Shown piece by piece: positions 16,367 to 28,893 of a DNA stretch of 64,000 bases. Every line of letters begins with the position of its first letter. The stretch's first letter is position 1. The DNA is taken from contig NZ_VAUP01000041.1 in NCBI RefSeq assembly GCF_005871085.1, forward strand, positions 1-64,000, read 5' to 3'. The stretch comes from Xanthobacter autotrophicus (GTDB lineage Bacteria; Pseudomonadota; Alphaproteobacteria; Rhizobiales; Xanthobacteraceae). A program made the position numbers and the translations under genes. The notes beneath the pieces are model-generated. The model saw nothing but the letters and a program-made list of their open reading frames with translations, did no database searches and was not told the DNA's origin.

Positions 16367-17830
16367 ATGACCGCGAAGGTGACGACCCTCTTCAAGGCGC
16401 GCTTCCGCCGCATCCAGCAGCCGCCAGCCGCGCGGGAGCATTTCGGGAGATCCCCCTTGAGTTCGCAAGATGAGGCCGTGCCGAGCCGTACCGGCGATGC
16501 TGTTTATTTCATCGTCTCAATCGTCGTCGGAGCCATTACCGGCGTGCTTGGGACACTGCTGCATCTGGGCACGGACCGTCTGCTCGAATGGCCGGCGCTC
16601 CTGCGCTCCCATCTCGGCGTCGGCGAGCTGCATTTCCTGCTTATCACCGGCGCCATCGCCGCCTGCCTCGTGCTCGTGTCCGTGTGGATCGTTCGAACCT
16701 TCGCGCCCGAGGCCGGCGGTTCCGGGGTGCAGGAGATCGAGGGGGCCATGGAGGGTCTGCGGACCGTCCGCTGGCGGCGTGTCCTGCCGGTCAAGTTCTT
16801 TGGCGGCTTCCTGTCGCTCGGCTCCGGCTTGGTGATCGGCCGGGAGGGGCCGACCATCCATATCGGCTCCTCCATCGCGCAGGCCGCCTCCGAAGGCATG
16901 AAGCTGCCCACCAAGGAGACGAGAGGCCTTCTGGCGGCAGGCGCCGCCGCCGGGCTCGCCGCCGCCTTCAGCGCACCGCTGGCGTCGATCCTTTTCGTGA
17001 TCGAGGAAACCCGCAGGCAATTCCCCTACTCCCTTAAGACCTATACCGGCGTGATGCTCGCTTCCGTGACGAGCGGCATCGTCACGCAGGCGATCGCAGG
17101 CCGGCGGCCGTTCATGGAAATGACCGTTCCCGAAATGCCGCTGGACTTCCTGCCGGCCTTCATCGTCCTCGGCATCCTTCTTGGCGCCATGGGTGTCGTC
17201 TTCAACCGCAGTCTGGTCTGGTCGATGGACCTCGCCTTGGCGGTGGGCAAATCGACCTCGTTCTACCTCGTCCCCGCCATGGTGGGCTTCGCGGTGGGGG
17301 TGCTCCTCATTCTGCGGCCCGAGGCGACCATGGGCGGCGAGACACTCGCCGTGTCGCTGGTCCGGGAAAACCTGCCCCTTGCGACCATGGCGATCATCGT
17401 TGCCGTGCGCTTCGTCACCACCATGGCCAGCTACTCCACCGGCGTACCCGGCGGCATCTTCGCCCCGATCCTGGCGATGGCCACCGCCCTGGGGCTGCTT
17501 TTCGGACTGGGCCTGGAATTGCTGATGCCCCTGCCGCCTGGCGCTGCGGCGGCCTTCGCGGTGGCGGCGATGGGCGGCCTGTTCTCGGCAACGATCCGCG
17601 CCCCGCTCGTGGGCGTGGTGCTGCTCGCGGAGCTGACCGGAGCCTACACGCTGCTGGTGCCCACCCTGCTCACCTGTATGTTCGCGAACTTCGTGGCCGA
17701 CTGGCTCGGCGGCAAGCCGATCTACGAAGTCCTGCTGGATCGCACGCTGCGCCTCGCCGGCGAGGCCGATCGCTCACCCGCGCCTGCGTCGGATGAGGAT
17801 AGGCCGATCGGCGGTTTCGACCAGCGCTAG
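16367..17830 (+). CDS. ClC family chloride channel / H+-Cl- exchanger
   Basis: This 487-aa polytopic inner-membrane protein shows the ClC selectivity-filter motifs in order: GSGVQEIEG, GREGPTIHIG (with the gating Glu of exchangers) and GVPGGIFAPIL near the C-terminal half. The Glu in GREGP is kept, as in proton-coupled exchangers. No CBS domains follow, as usual for short bacterial ClcA proteins. The start is uncertain: ATG 16367 gives the usual length, but an in-frame ATG at 16205 would add 54 low-complexity residues. Its role is probably chloride balance and acid resistance. Confidence 0.88.
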   Translation: MTAKVTTLFKARFRRIQQPPAAREHFGRSPLSSQDEAVPSRTGDAVYFIVSIVVGAITGVLGTLLHLGTDRLLEWPALLRSHLGVGELHFLLITGAIAACLVLVSVWIVRTFAPEAGGSGVQEIEGAMEGLRTVRWRRVLPVKFFGGFLSLGSGLVIGREGPTIHIGSSIAQAASEGMKLPTKETRGLLAAGAAAGLAAAFSAPLASILFVIEETRRQFPYSLKTYTGVMLASVTSGIVTQAIAGRRPFMEMTVPEMPLDFLPAFIVLGILLGAMGVVFNRSLVWSMDLALAVGKSTSFYLVPAMVGFAVGVLLILRPEATMGGETLAVSLVRENLPLATMAIIVAVRFVTTMASYSTGVPGGIFAPILAMATALGLLFGLGLELLMPLPPGAAAAFAVAAMGGLFSATIRAPLVGVVLLAELTGAYTLLVPTLLTCMFANFVADWLGGKPIYEVLLDRTLRLAGEADRSPAPASDEDRPIGGFDQR

Positions 17831-17880
17831 GGGGCGCAAAAAAGAAGGCGCCGATTGGCTTGCCCTGCTCGCCGATCGGC

Positions 17881-18435
17881 TCAGGCTTTCCGTCGGACCC
17901 AGAGGATGAAGCCGAAGGCGCCCAGCAGGATCACCGCCAAGGCGCCGAGCGAGAGCAACAGCGCCGACTGATCCACCCAGGCCACGGCCGGCACGCAAAG
18001 CGCCATCACCACGCCATTGAGCCCGATCCGCCAGGACGCCGTGTGCACGCCGGCCACGAAAGTCCCGAGCGCCAGCAACAGCAACACGATGAGACTGGTG
18101 GAATCGGCATCCGCCACCGCCTGTACGCTGGGCAGGAAGACCAGAGCCATCGCGACCAGGAACGCCGCCCAGTGCAGGATCTGGGTCCAAATGAGCCGCC
18201 AGCGCGCCCGCCTGTCCCGCGCGCGGCTCCAGCCTTCATAGATGCAGGTGGCGCAATTGCAGAACGCAACCAGGACCCAATAATATTGCAGCGGGCTGCG
18301 AGTCATGGCCGAATAGCCGACCCCTCCCAGGGTCAGCAAAAGGATGGCTATGTAAGGCAGCTCCCGCAGCCAGACCGATCCGCCAGCGTCAGTGGCGGCG
18401 CCCGCCGCCGGTGTGGCCCGATTGGTGTCCGACAT
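17881..18435 (-). CDS. Small polytopic membrane protein of unknown function
   Basis: This 184-aa protein has a short soluble N-terminus and about five membrane helices (YIAILLLTLGGVGYSAM, ILHWAAFLVAMALVFLP, SLIVLLLLALGTFVAGV, ALLLSLGALAVILLGAFGFI). The start MSDTNRA at 18433-18435 has GGGGAG at good spacing. A CNCATC motif between the first two helices could bind metal or form a disulfide. No family was recognised with confidence. It is convergent with the ClC gene and separated from it by 50 bases. Confidence 0.7.
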   Translation of the reverse strand: MSDTNRATPAAGAATDAGGSVWLRELPYIAILLLTLGGVGYSAMTRSPLQYYWVLVAFCNCATCIYEGWSRARDRRARWRLIWTQILHWAAFLVAMALVFLPSVQAVADADSTSLIVLLLLALGTFVAGVHTASWRIGLNGVVMALCVPAVAWVDQSALLLSLGALAVILLGAFGFILWVRRKA

Positions 18436-18710
18436 GCATCTCCCCATCAAACGAACGGGAGTCTGCCATAGCCTGGAGCGCGATCCGAGCAAATTGAACC
18501 ATTTGCCCGGCAAATCGCGCGGTCATGTCATGATGCTGCACAAGCCGACCGCCCCACCAGGCCTCGAAGCCAGTGGCGAACTGGAAGCATGATCAGGCAG
18601 GGTGCAGGCAACCGACCCCAACGCGCGGCGGTCCGTCCCCACGCTCACCGATCAGGTGGCATGGCCACCCGATCGGATCAGCTTAAAGGCCGTCTTGCCA
18701 GTCTGCGGCC

Positions 18711-20036
18711 TCAGCGTTGTGCGCCGGGCGTCCGCTTCACCTGGATGGCGAGGCACAGCACCGCGGCGATGATGGGACCCGCCGCCAGGGTCAGCAGGGC
18801 TGGCGTGAAGCTCTGGGTGGTGTCCTTGATCCAGCCCACCAGATAGGGGCCGGCGAAGCCGCCGATCTGCGCGAAGCCGTTGATGGCGGCAAGGCCGCCG
18901 GCGGCCGCAGCGCCGGTGAGAAACTGCGTCGGCAGGGACCAGAACACCCCGAGCACCGCCCACACACCGAAGGCCGCGGCGCTCAGCAGCAGCAGGCCGG
19001 TGAGCGGGGTCGGCGCGACGGCGCTCGCCGCCAGGAACACGCCGCCCATGAGCGCCGAGAACGCCGTATGCCACTTGCGCTCGCCGGTGCGGTCCGAGTT
19101 GCGCGACACCAGGACGAGGCCGATGGCGGCGAACACGAAGGGGATGGCGGTGACGAAGCCGGTCTGCAATTCGGTCAGCCCGCCGATGGAGCGCACGATC
19201 TGCGGTAGCCAAAGCACGACGCCATACACGGCCATGGCATTGAACATGTAGATCAAGGTCAGCAACCACAGCCGATAATCGCGGAAGATGGCGCTGAAAT
19301 CATGGGTTCCCACAGTCGCTACCTGGCGGTTCTCGCGGTCGAGTTCGGCAATCAGCCAGCTGCGCTCGGCGGCATCCAGCCAGCGAGTGTCCTGCTGCGG
19401 GCGGTCCACGAGATAGAAGAAGGTGACGACGCCCAGGATCACCGCCGGAAGGCCTTCGAGGATGAAGAGCCACTGCCACGGCGCAAAGCCGAACCATGTG
19501 GGATTGCTTGACAGGATGAAGCCGGAAATCGGCGCACCGATCACCGTGGACAGCACGGTCGCGGTCATGAAGCCGGCGGTGGCCTTGGCCCGGTCGCGGG
19601 CCGGGAACCAGTAGGTGAGATAAAGCAGGATGCCGGGCACGAAGCCTGCTTCCGCGAGGCCCAGCAGGAAGCGCATCACGTAAAAGCTGGTCTCGCCCTG
19701 AATGAAGGCCATGCCGCACGACAGGAGGCCCCACGTCACCATGATCCGGGCGATCCAGATCTTGGGACCGACCTTGTGCATGATCATGTTGCTGGGAACT
19801 TCAAAGGCGATGTAGCCGATGAAGAAGATGCCCGCGCCAAGTCCGTAGGCGGTGGCCGAGAGGCCCAGGTCCTTGTTCATGTGAATGGCGGCGAAGCCGA
19901 CGTTCACCCGGTCGAGATAGTTGATGATGAACAGGATGAAACAATAAAAGACGATGCGCCAGCGCAGCTTGCCGAGCACCCGCTTGCGGATCGCATCGCC
20001 GCCGGCGATGGACGCGTCTAGAGCCACCGATGACAT
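18711..20036 (-). CDS. MFS transporter, anion:cation symporter family
   Basis: This 441-aa transporter has twelve predicted membrane helices. The family signature NYLDRVNVGFAAIHMN in the first helix and RFLLGLAEAGFVPGILLYLT in the fourth are hallmarks of the ACS family, which takes up organic anions such as sugar acids, tartrate or phthalate. The start at 20034-20036 follows GGGAGGA. It is the last gene of the operon after the FAH hydrolase and SDR, so it most likely imports the substrate they break down. It is probably controlled by the IclR regulator at 22030. Confidence 0.9.
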   Translation of the reverse strand: MSSVALDASIAGGDAIRKRVLGKLRWRIVFYCFILFIINYLDRVNVGFAAIHMNKDLGLSATAYGLGAGIFFIGYIAFEVPSNMIMHKVGPKIWIARIMVTWGLLSCGMAFIQGETSFYVMRFLLGLAEAGFVPGILLYLTYWFPARDRAKATAGFMTATVLSTVIGAPISGFILSSNPTWFGFAPWQWLFILEGLPAVILGVVTFFYLVDRPQQDTRWLDAAERSWLIAELDRENRQVATVGTHDFSAIFRDYRLWLLTLIYMFNAMAVYGVVLWLPQIVRSIGGLTELQTGFVTAIPFVFAAIGLVLVSRNSDRTGERKWHTAFSALMGGVFLAASAVAPTPLTGLLLLSAAAFGVWAVLGVFWSLPTQFLTGAAAAGGLAAINGFAQIGGFAGPYLVGWIKDTTQSFTPALLTLAAGPIIAAVLCLAIQVKRTPGAQR

Positions 20037-20140
20037 GAGTATCCTCCCGCAAATCCGATTGGTTTCCTGGCCTTGGCGTCGGCTTAGGCTTGGTGATGGG
20101 TTTGGCCCGGCCGGCGGCAGCATCGCCGGCCGGACGATGC

Positions 20141-20890
20141 TCAATAGGTGGCGCGGCCGCCGGAGACGTCGAACACGCCCCCCGTGGTGAAGGAGCATTC
20201 CTCCGACGCCAGCCAGCAGACGAGCGCCGCCACTTCCTCGATCTGGCCGAAGCGGCCCATGGGGATCTTGGACAGCATGAAGTCGATATGGGACTGGCTC
20301 ATCTGCTCGAAGATTGCCGTGCGCACCGCCGCCGGAGTGACGCAGTTCACGGTGATCTTGTTCTTGGCCAGTTCCTTGCCGAGGGATTTGGTGAGGCCGA
20401 TCACGCCCGCCTTGGACGCGCTGTAGGCCGGGGCGTTGGGATTGCCTTCCTTACCGGCGATGGAGGCGATATTGACGATCCGCCCGTAATTCTTCTCCAG
20501 CAGGTACGGCACGACGGCCTTGTTGCAGTAGAAGAGGCCGTTGAGATTGATGTCGATGACCTTGCGCCAGTCCTCCACCGGATAGGTCCAGGTGGTGGTG
20601 TTGGGGCCGGTGATGCCGGCGCTGGCCACCAGGATGTCGAGGCCGCCGAAGGTCTCGGCGGTGGTCTTCGCCGCGGCTTCTACCGCGTCCCAGTCCGACA
20701 CGTCGAGCACGACGCCCAGGCTGTTGGGGCCGAGTTCGCCCGTGGCCTTCGCGACGGCTGCGGGATCACGATCCCAGATGGCGACCTTGCCGCCCTCGGC
20801 GATGACGCGGGAGGCAACGGCAAGGCCGATGCCGGCGGCGCCGCCGGTGATCGCCGCGACGCGGCCGGAAAAGCGCGTGGTGTCCGCCAT
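20141..20890 (-). CDS. SDR family dehydrogenase of the sugar-acid operon
   Basis: This 249-aa classical SDR has TGGAAGIGLAVASR near residue 14, ASAGITG near 85, the catalytic Ser in NIASIAG, and Tyr/Lys in YSASKAGVIG. The C-terminus is GGVFDVSGGRATY. Its ATG overlaps the stop of the FAH gene by one base, with GGAGAAGAAG as ribosome site. A close operon of SDR, FAH hydrolase and ACS transporter resembles the non-phosphorylative L-fucose/L-rhamnose route, where such an SDR oxidises a 2-keto-3-deoxy sugar acid. That assignment is contextual. Confidence 0.87.
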   Translation of the reverse strand: MADTTRFSGRVAAITGGAAGIGLAVASRVIAEGGKVAIWDRDPAAVAKATGELGPNSLGVVLDVSDWDAVEAAAKTTAETFGGLDILVASAGITGPNTTTWTYPVEDWRKVIDINLNGLFYCNKAVVPYLLEKNYGRIVNIASIAGKEGNPNAPAYSASKAGVIGLTKSLGKELAKNKITVNCVTPAAVRTAIFEQMSQSHIDFMLSKIPMGRFGQIEEVAALVCWLASEECSFTTGGVFDVSGGRATY

Positions 20891-21744
20891 CACTTCTTCT
20901 CCCACGCGATGCAGGTCTGCTGCTGCCGGCCGAGCTTGTCGATGCCGAGGGTCATGACATCACCGGCCTTGAGGTAGACCGGCTCGGGCTTCATCCCGAG
21001 GCCGACGCCGGGTGGGGTGCCGGTGGTGATGATGTCGCCAGGCAGGAGCGTCATGAACCGGGACAGGTAGCTCACGATGGTCTTCACATCGAAGATCATG
21101 GTAGCGGTGTTGCCGGTCTGCATGCGCTTACCGTTGACGTCCAGCCACATGCCGAGGGCCTGCACGTCGCCCACCTCGTCCGCCGTCACCAGCCAGGGGC
21201 CGATGGGGCCGAAAGTGTCACAGCCCTTGCCCTTGTCCCAGGTGCCGCCGCGCTCGATCTGGTATTCGCGCTCCGAGACGTCGTTGATGAGGACGTAGCC
21301 GGCGACATGGGCGAGGGCCTCGTTCTCCTCCACATAGGAGGCCCGGCTGCCGATGACGATGCCGAGTTCCACTTCCCAATCGGTCTTGGTGGAGCCGCGC
21401 GGGATGACCACGTTGTCGTTGGGACCCTGGATGCAAGAGGTGGCCTTGGCGAACACCACCGGCTCGGCGGGAATGGGCAGGTTCGATTCCGCCGCATGAT
21501 CGGAAAAGTTCAGGCCGATGGCGATGAACTTGGAAACACCGGCCACCGGCGCGCCATGGCGCGGGGTGCCTTCCACCAGGGGCAAGCTGGCAACGTCAAG
21601 CGCCGCGAGCTTGGCGAGGCCTTCCGGCGACAGGACGGCCCCGGTGATGTCGGGCACCACGCCGGAGAGGTCGCGAATGATCCCGTCGTCGCCAACGAGA
21701 CCCGGCTTTTCCTGGCCTTGAGGGCCATAACGCAAGAGCTTCAC
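20890..21744 (-). CDS. Fumarylacetoacetate hydrolase (FAH) family protein
   Basis: This 284-aa FAH-fold enzyme starts at GTG (21742-21744), giving MKLLRYGPQGQEKPGLV, a standard start for this family; an in-frame ATG at 21819 would add 25 unusual residues. Divalent-metal ligands are visible in DWEVELGIVIG (E-x-E) and DVSEREYQ, with active-site motifs IGLNFSDHA, GTWDKGKGCDTFGP and TTGTPPGVGLG. This subgroup includes 2,4-diketo-3-deoxy-L-fuconate hydrolase and ureidoglycolate-lyase-like enzymes. With the SDR and ACS transporter downstream, cleavage of a diketo sugar acid to pyruvate plus an acid is the best guess. Confidence 0.88.
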   Translation of the reverse strand: MKLLRYGPQGQEKPGLVGDDGIIRDLSGVVPDITGAVLSPEGLAKLAALDVASLPLVEGTPRHGAPVAGVSKFIAIGLNFSDHAAESNLPIPAEPVVFAKATSCIQGPNDNVVIPRGSTKTDWEVELGIVIGSRASYVEENEALAHVAGYVLINDVSEREYQIERGGTWDKGKGCDTFGPIGPWLVTADEVGDVQALGMWLDVNGKRMQTGNTATMIFDVKTIVSYLSRFMTLLPGDIITTGTPPGVGLGMKPEPVYLKAGDVMTLGIDKLGRQQQTCIAWEKK

Positions 21745-21924
21745 TTTCGGTTTTCCCTGGATTGGTCGAACGGCAGCGACGCGCCGCACGGCTGGCGCGC
21801 GGCTCGTCGATCGCCGCACAGGCGCGGCGCTGGTTCGGACATGGAGGCGGGGCAGCGATGGGGTGCCGTCCGGCGCGGAACGCCTAAGGCACCATCATCT
21901 CCCATTCGACAATTCTTGGTCTTG

Positions 21925-21947
21925 AATATTCCAATATATGGAATATT
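21925..21947. promoter_or_regulatory. Perfect palindrome, likely IclR-type operator
   Basis: AATATTCCA-N5-TGGAATATT has two perfect 9-bp arms. It lies midway between the divergent FAH gene (start 21744) and IclR gene (start 22030) in a short AT-rich stretch. The TTCCA...TGGAA core resembles operators of IclR-family regulators, so it is probably where the neighbouring regulator binds to control both directions. Confidence 0.65.
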
Positions 21948-22029
21948 ATTACGTTATATGGGATATGAAAGTTTGATCCGGGACGATTGTCAAGGCAGTC
22001 TTGCGCGTGTTCGATCAAGGAGAGGGACA

Positions 22030-22875
22030 ATGCCAGCGGGTGTGCCGACCGATTCCGTAGAGGCAACCAAGCCCGCACCCCGGGGAAGGCCACGGACTGT
22101 CGGCGCCGGTGAAGGCGCGCAGACGCTGATGCGCGGACTCGACGTGCTGGAGGCCATCGCGGACGGAACCACCGACCTTGCCGCCCTGGCGGCGCGCCTG
22201 GGGACCACCCGGACCACGACCCACCGGCTGGCGGCAGCCCTGGTCGCGCGGCGCTATCTCAACTTCGCGTCCGGCGACGGCTACAGCCTTGGACCCAAGC
22301 TCCTGGAGCTGGGGTTTCAGACCCGCCACAGCATGCCCTTGCACCAAGCCGCCCGCGCGCACCTCGCGCGGCTGGCGGAGCGCACCCTCGACACCGTGCA
22401 GCTCGGCATCCTCGATGAAGGAGTGGTGTTCTACATCGACAAGGTCCCCGGCCAGCGCCGCTTCGAGATCCGCTCCAATATGGGCGACCGCCATCACGTC
22501 TGGGCAACGGGCCTGGGCAAGGCGCTGGTGCTCGACATGACCGAGGACCAATGGAACGGTTTCTTCGGCAAGGGCCGGCCGGATGATGCGCGGCCCTCCG
22601 AAGCAGCCCGGCAGGAATGGCTCGCCCAGATGCGCACCTACGCCCGCAACGGCGTCGCCTTCGACCTCGGGGAGACCGAGGCGGAACTGCGCTGCGTGGC
22701 CGCGCCCATCCGCGACGCCAGCGGCGCCATCGTCGCCGCAGTCAGCGTCTCGAGCATCACGCAATACATGCAGCCCGAGCGGATGACGGATCTGTCCCAC
22801 GATGTGCGGGAAACCGCCGCCGCCATCAGCGCCGCCCTTGGCTGGCGCAAAGGCGTGGGTACGGCATCCGCCTGA
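22030..22875 (+). CDS. IclR family transcriptional regulator
   Basis: This 281-aa regulator has a basic leader (PRGRPRTV), a winged helix (LMRGLDVLEAIADGTTDLA, LGTTRTTTHRLAAALVARRYL) and a C-terminal IclR ligand domain (TVQLGILDEGVVFYIDKVPG, HHVWATGLGKALV, VAAPIRDASGAIVAAVSVS). The start has GGAGAGGG upstream. It is divergent from the FAH-SDR-MFS operon across a perfect palindrome, so it most likely represses that operon until a sugar-acid ligand binds. Confidence 0.93.
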   Translation: MPAGVPTDSVEATKPAPRGRPRTVGAGEGAQTLMRGLDVLEAIADGTTDLAALAARLGTTRTTTHRLAAALVARRYLNFASGDGYSLGPKLLELGFQTRHSMPLHQAARAHLARLAERTLDTVQLGILDEGVVFYIDKVPGQRRFEIRSNMGDRHHVWATGLGKALVLDMTEDQWNGFFGKGRPDDARPSEAARQEWLAQMRTYARNGVAFDLGETEAELRCVAAPIRDASGAIVAAVSVSSITQYMQPERMTDLSHDVRETAAAISAALGWRKGVGTASA

Positions 22876-23207
22876 TTGGGAGGCACCCTGAAGCCTCGGG
22901 CAGCCATGATCCCGAAGGAGCTACGGGCGGGACTCACGCCCCGCCCGATCCCGTCAGCGCGAGACTGCGGGGAAGCCAAGCCCTGACCTTGGCGAGCTAA
23001 GCGCAACATCGAGAACCGCGACAACTCCTCTAATCAGAGGATAGGCCGTCCCCGGAGGAGCGCCGGTGCCGCATCCGCGCACCCCCCTGCCCGCCCCCCC
23101 GGGGAAAGGACGCATCCGCCGGGACGGCGACAGGCAAGGGGCGACACTACGCACACCACGCCCGGCCGCCTTCTCGTCATCGCGCGGGCTGCGGCCCGCC
23201 ACGACGA
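22876..23207. other. Gene-poor stretch between convergent genes
   Basis: This is GC-rich intergenic DNA between the convergent IclR and treS genes. No gene, strong terminator or repeat was recognised. Confidence 0.5.
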
Positions 23208-26507
<3,300 letters not shown>

Positions 26508-27152
26508 GAAGAACCCTCCCTTGAGGGAGCGAGGAAGAAACGCAGGTGCTGGAGATGGAGAAGAAGGGCACGGCAATCCTTGAACCGTCGCATTTCGGTT
26601 GGAGCCGGACCGGATCAGAATGCGATGCCATCTGATCGGCGGGTGCTCCAGGCCGCAGGGGCCACGCTTCATGCAACTCTGCTGAAGCTTGACGGTTCCG
26701 CTGCCGATGCGATGGGGAGTGCCGAAACAGGCAAGCCTGCCGCAAACGCTCCTGATGCAAGCAAGCCTTACGATTAAGGCAGCCGGACGGCATGCGGGGG
26801 AATGCCGTCCGGCTGGCGCGCTTTGCCGAGCGGGCATCGTGCACACCGACGGTTCTAAACTGCTACGCGCTGCTCACATCCCGAATTTGGAGGATGAGCT
26901 GAAAAACCCGTCGCAGGGCGGCGTGAAAAAAATCCAGATGAGCGGGAACCGCCACGGCACCTCGGCGTTTTCACCGGTGAGCGGGCTCCGGGAGCCTCCG
27001 TGCCCGTTCTTCGGCCATGCATGAAATCTCGGGTCCCGGAACATCCGGTGCGCCCCCGGGGTGCACTTCCCCCCAATGCGGGAAGCGCCAAGCGTCTTTG
27101 GCCGACACAAGAAGACGTAGCCAACGCGCTGCAACCCTACGGAGGATCGTCC
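26508..27152. other. Gene-poor stretch between divergent treS and DUF982-like gene
   Basis: There are open frames on both strands but none with domain signal or ribosome site. It presumably contains the treS promoter. No FNR-type box or clear palindrome was seen. Confidence 0.5.
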
Positions 27153-27395
27153 ATGTTCGAAGCTGCCCGTCGCCCGCTGAAGATCTGTGTTGATGGCTCC
27201 TGCATTGTCCTGCGCTCGCTCGATGATGCCATCGGCTTTGTCCGCTCGCATCCGGTGCACGAGCATGCCGAGATGCTGCTCGACCAGATGGAAGCCGCCC
27301 GCCTGCCCGAACTCCAGCGTCGGGCCTGGGTGGCCTTCGAGACCTTCGCCGACGCGATGAAGCTCGTTCCGGATGCCCCGCGCCGGCTGATGTGA
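27153..27395 (+). CDS. Small DUF982-like protein
   Basis: This is an 80-aa protein starting MFEAARRPLKICVDGSCIVL behind GGAGG at good spacing. The layout (beta hairpin, then SLDDAIGFVRSHPV, then two helices ending WVAFETFADAMKLVPD) resembles the DUF982 family of small proteins abundant in Hyphomicrobiales, whose function is unknown. Identity to the family is judged by eye. It is a monocistronic gene with no obvious partner. Confidence 0.6.
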   Translation: MFEAARRPLKICVDGSCIVLRSLDDAIGFVRSHPVHEHAEMLLDQMEAARLPELQRRAWVAFETFADAMKLVPDAPRRLM

Positions 27396-27636
27396 TCCCG
27401 CAGAGCGCGGCGCCCTTCAAGATGCCCCGCAATGGAAGTCCCGCCTGTGGCCCGCCGCCACCGGCGTGACTTCCGTGCGCCCATGGCCGCGCCATGAACT
27501 GGAACGGCCATGCATCAGGCGGGCATCCGTCCGGGCTTAAATGCATTTGGAGAATTTGTTGCACTGCGGCATAAATTGACGCTCATCCTCCGGCGCCCTG
27601 CGCCAAAACCGGCATCCGCCCCATCCGGTGATCGTC

Positions 27637-28875
27637 ATGGCCGCACAGCCCTCCGCCCCGTCGCCTGCCCCGGCGCGCGGCAATCCCCGCATGCCCCTGC
27701 TTGCGCTGGGCGCCGCCGCCTTCGGCATCGGCACCACCGAATTCGTCATCATGGGCCTGTTGCCCCAACTGGCCGACGACCTCCATGTCACTATTCCCCA
27801 AGCCGGCCTCCTGGTGACGGGCTATGCCCTGTCGGTGACCTTCGGATCGCCCTTCCTCGCGGTGGCGACGGCGCGCATAGACCGCAGGCGCGCGCTCCTG
27901 GTGCTGATGGGCGTCTTCATCCTCGGTAACCTCATGTGCGCGCTCGCGCCGTCCTACTGGCTGCTCATGGGCGCGCGGGTGCTCACCGCTTTATGCCACG
28001 GCGCCTTCTTCGGCCTCGGGGCGGTGGTGGCGTCCGCTCTCGTTTTGCCCGGCCGCAAGGCGCAGGCCATCGCCATGATGTTCGCCGGCCTCACGCTGGC
28101 CAACGTGCTGGGCGTGCCGGCGGGGACCGCGCTGGGCGAGGCCATGGGATGGCGCAGCCCGTTCTTCGTGGTGGTCGCCATCGGCATCGCCGCAGCGCTG
28201 GCGCTCTTCGCCTTCCTGCCGCGCACCATCGCGGTGCCGCCCATGAACCTCAGGCGGGAGGCCAAGTCGCTGGGCAGCCCTCAGGTCATGTTCGCCATGG
28301 CCATGAGCATCGTCTCGTCGGCGAGCCTCTTCAGCGTGTTCACCTACATCACGCCGATCCTCCAGAATGTCACCGGCATCGGCACCCAGGGGGTGACGCT
28401 GATGCTGCTTCTGTTCGGCGTCGGCCTCACCTGCGGCAATTTCCTCGGCGGCCGGCTGGCCGACTGGCGATTGATGCCCTCGGTGATTGGCATCATCGCG
28501 GTGATCATCCCGCTACTGGCCTCCTTCGCCTTCACCAGCCATGCGCTGATACCGGCGGCGCTCACCCTGTTCGTGTGGGGCGTGCTCGCCTTCGCCCTCG
28601 TCGCGCCACTGCAGTCGCGGGTGGTGAGCGAGGCGGCGAAGGCGCCCAACCTCGCCTCCACCCTCAACCAGGGGGCCTTCAACTTCGGCAACGCCATCGG
28701 CGCCTGGGCCGGCGGCCTCGCGCTCACCGCCGGACTGCCCTATGCGGACCTGCCCTTCATGGGCGCCGGCATCGCCGCGGTGGGGCTCGTCCTGGCGCTC
28801 CTTTCCCATGCCCTCGACCTGAAGACCCAGCGGGAAACCCCGGCGGACGCAACGCCGGCCATCCACCAGCGCTGA
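27637..28875 (+). CDS. MFS transporter, DHA1/AraJ-like exporter
   Basis: This 412-aa twelve-helix transporter has AAAFGIGTTEFVIMGLLPQLA in helix 1, the hallmark of the AraJ/YdhP-like DHA1 group, and IDRRRALLVLMGVFILGNL in the loop 2-3 motif A region. These proteins export sugars, arabinose-like compounds or drugs by proton antiport. The ATG at 27637 is preferred; a GTG three codons upstream is possible, and no strong ribosome site decides. The gene is not linked to a regulator. Confidence 0.88.
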   Translation: MAAQPSAPSPAPARGNPRMPLLALGAAAFGIGTTEFVIMGLLPQLADDLHVTIPQAGLLVTGYALSVTFGSPFLAVATARIDRRRALLVLMGVFILGNLMCALAPSYWLLMGARVLTALCHGAFFGLGAVVASALVLPGRKAQAIAMMFAGLTLANVLGVPAGTALGEAMGWRSPFFVVVAIGIAAALALFAFLPRTIAVPPMNLRREAKSLGSPQVMFAMAMSIVSSASLFSVFTYITPILQNVTGIGTQGVTLMLLLFGVGLTCGNFLGGRLADWRLMPSVIGIIAVIIPLLASFAFTSHALIPAALTLFVWGVLAFALVAPLQSRVVSEAAKAPNLASTLNQGAFNFGNAIGAWAGGLALTAGLPYADLPFMGAGIAAVGLVLALLSHALDLKTQRETPADATPAIHQR

Positions 28876-28893
28876 CGGGCGATCCGGAACGGT

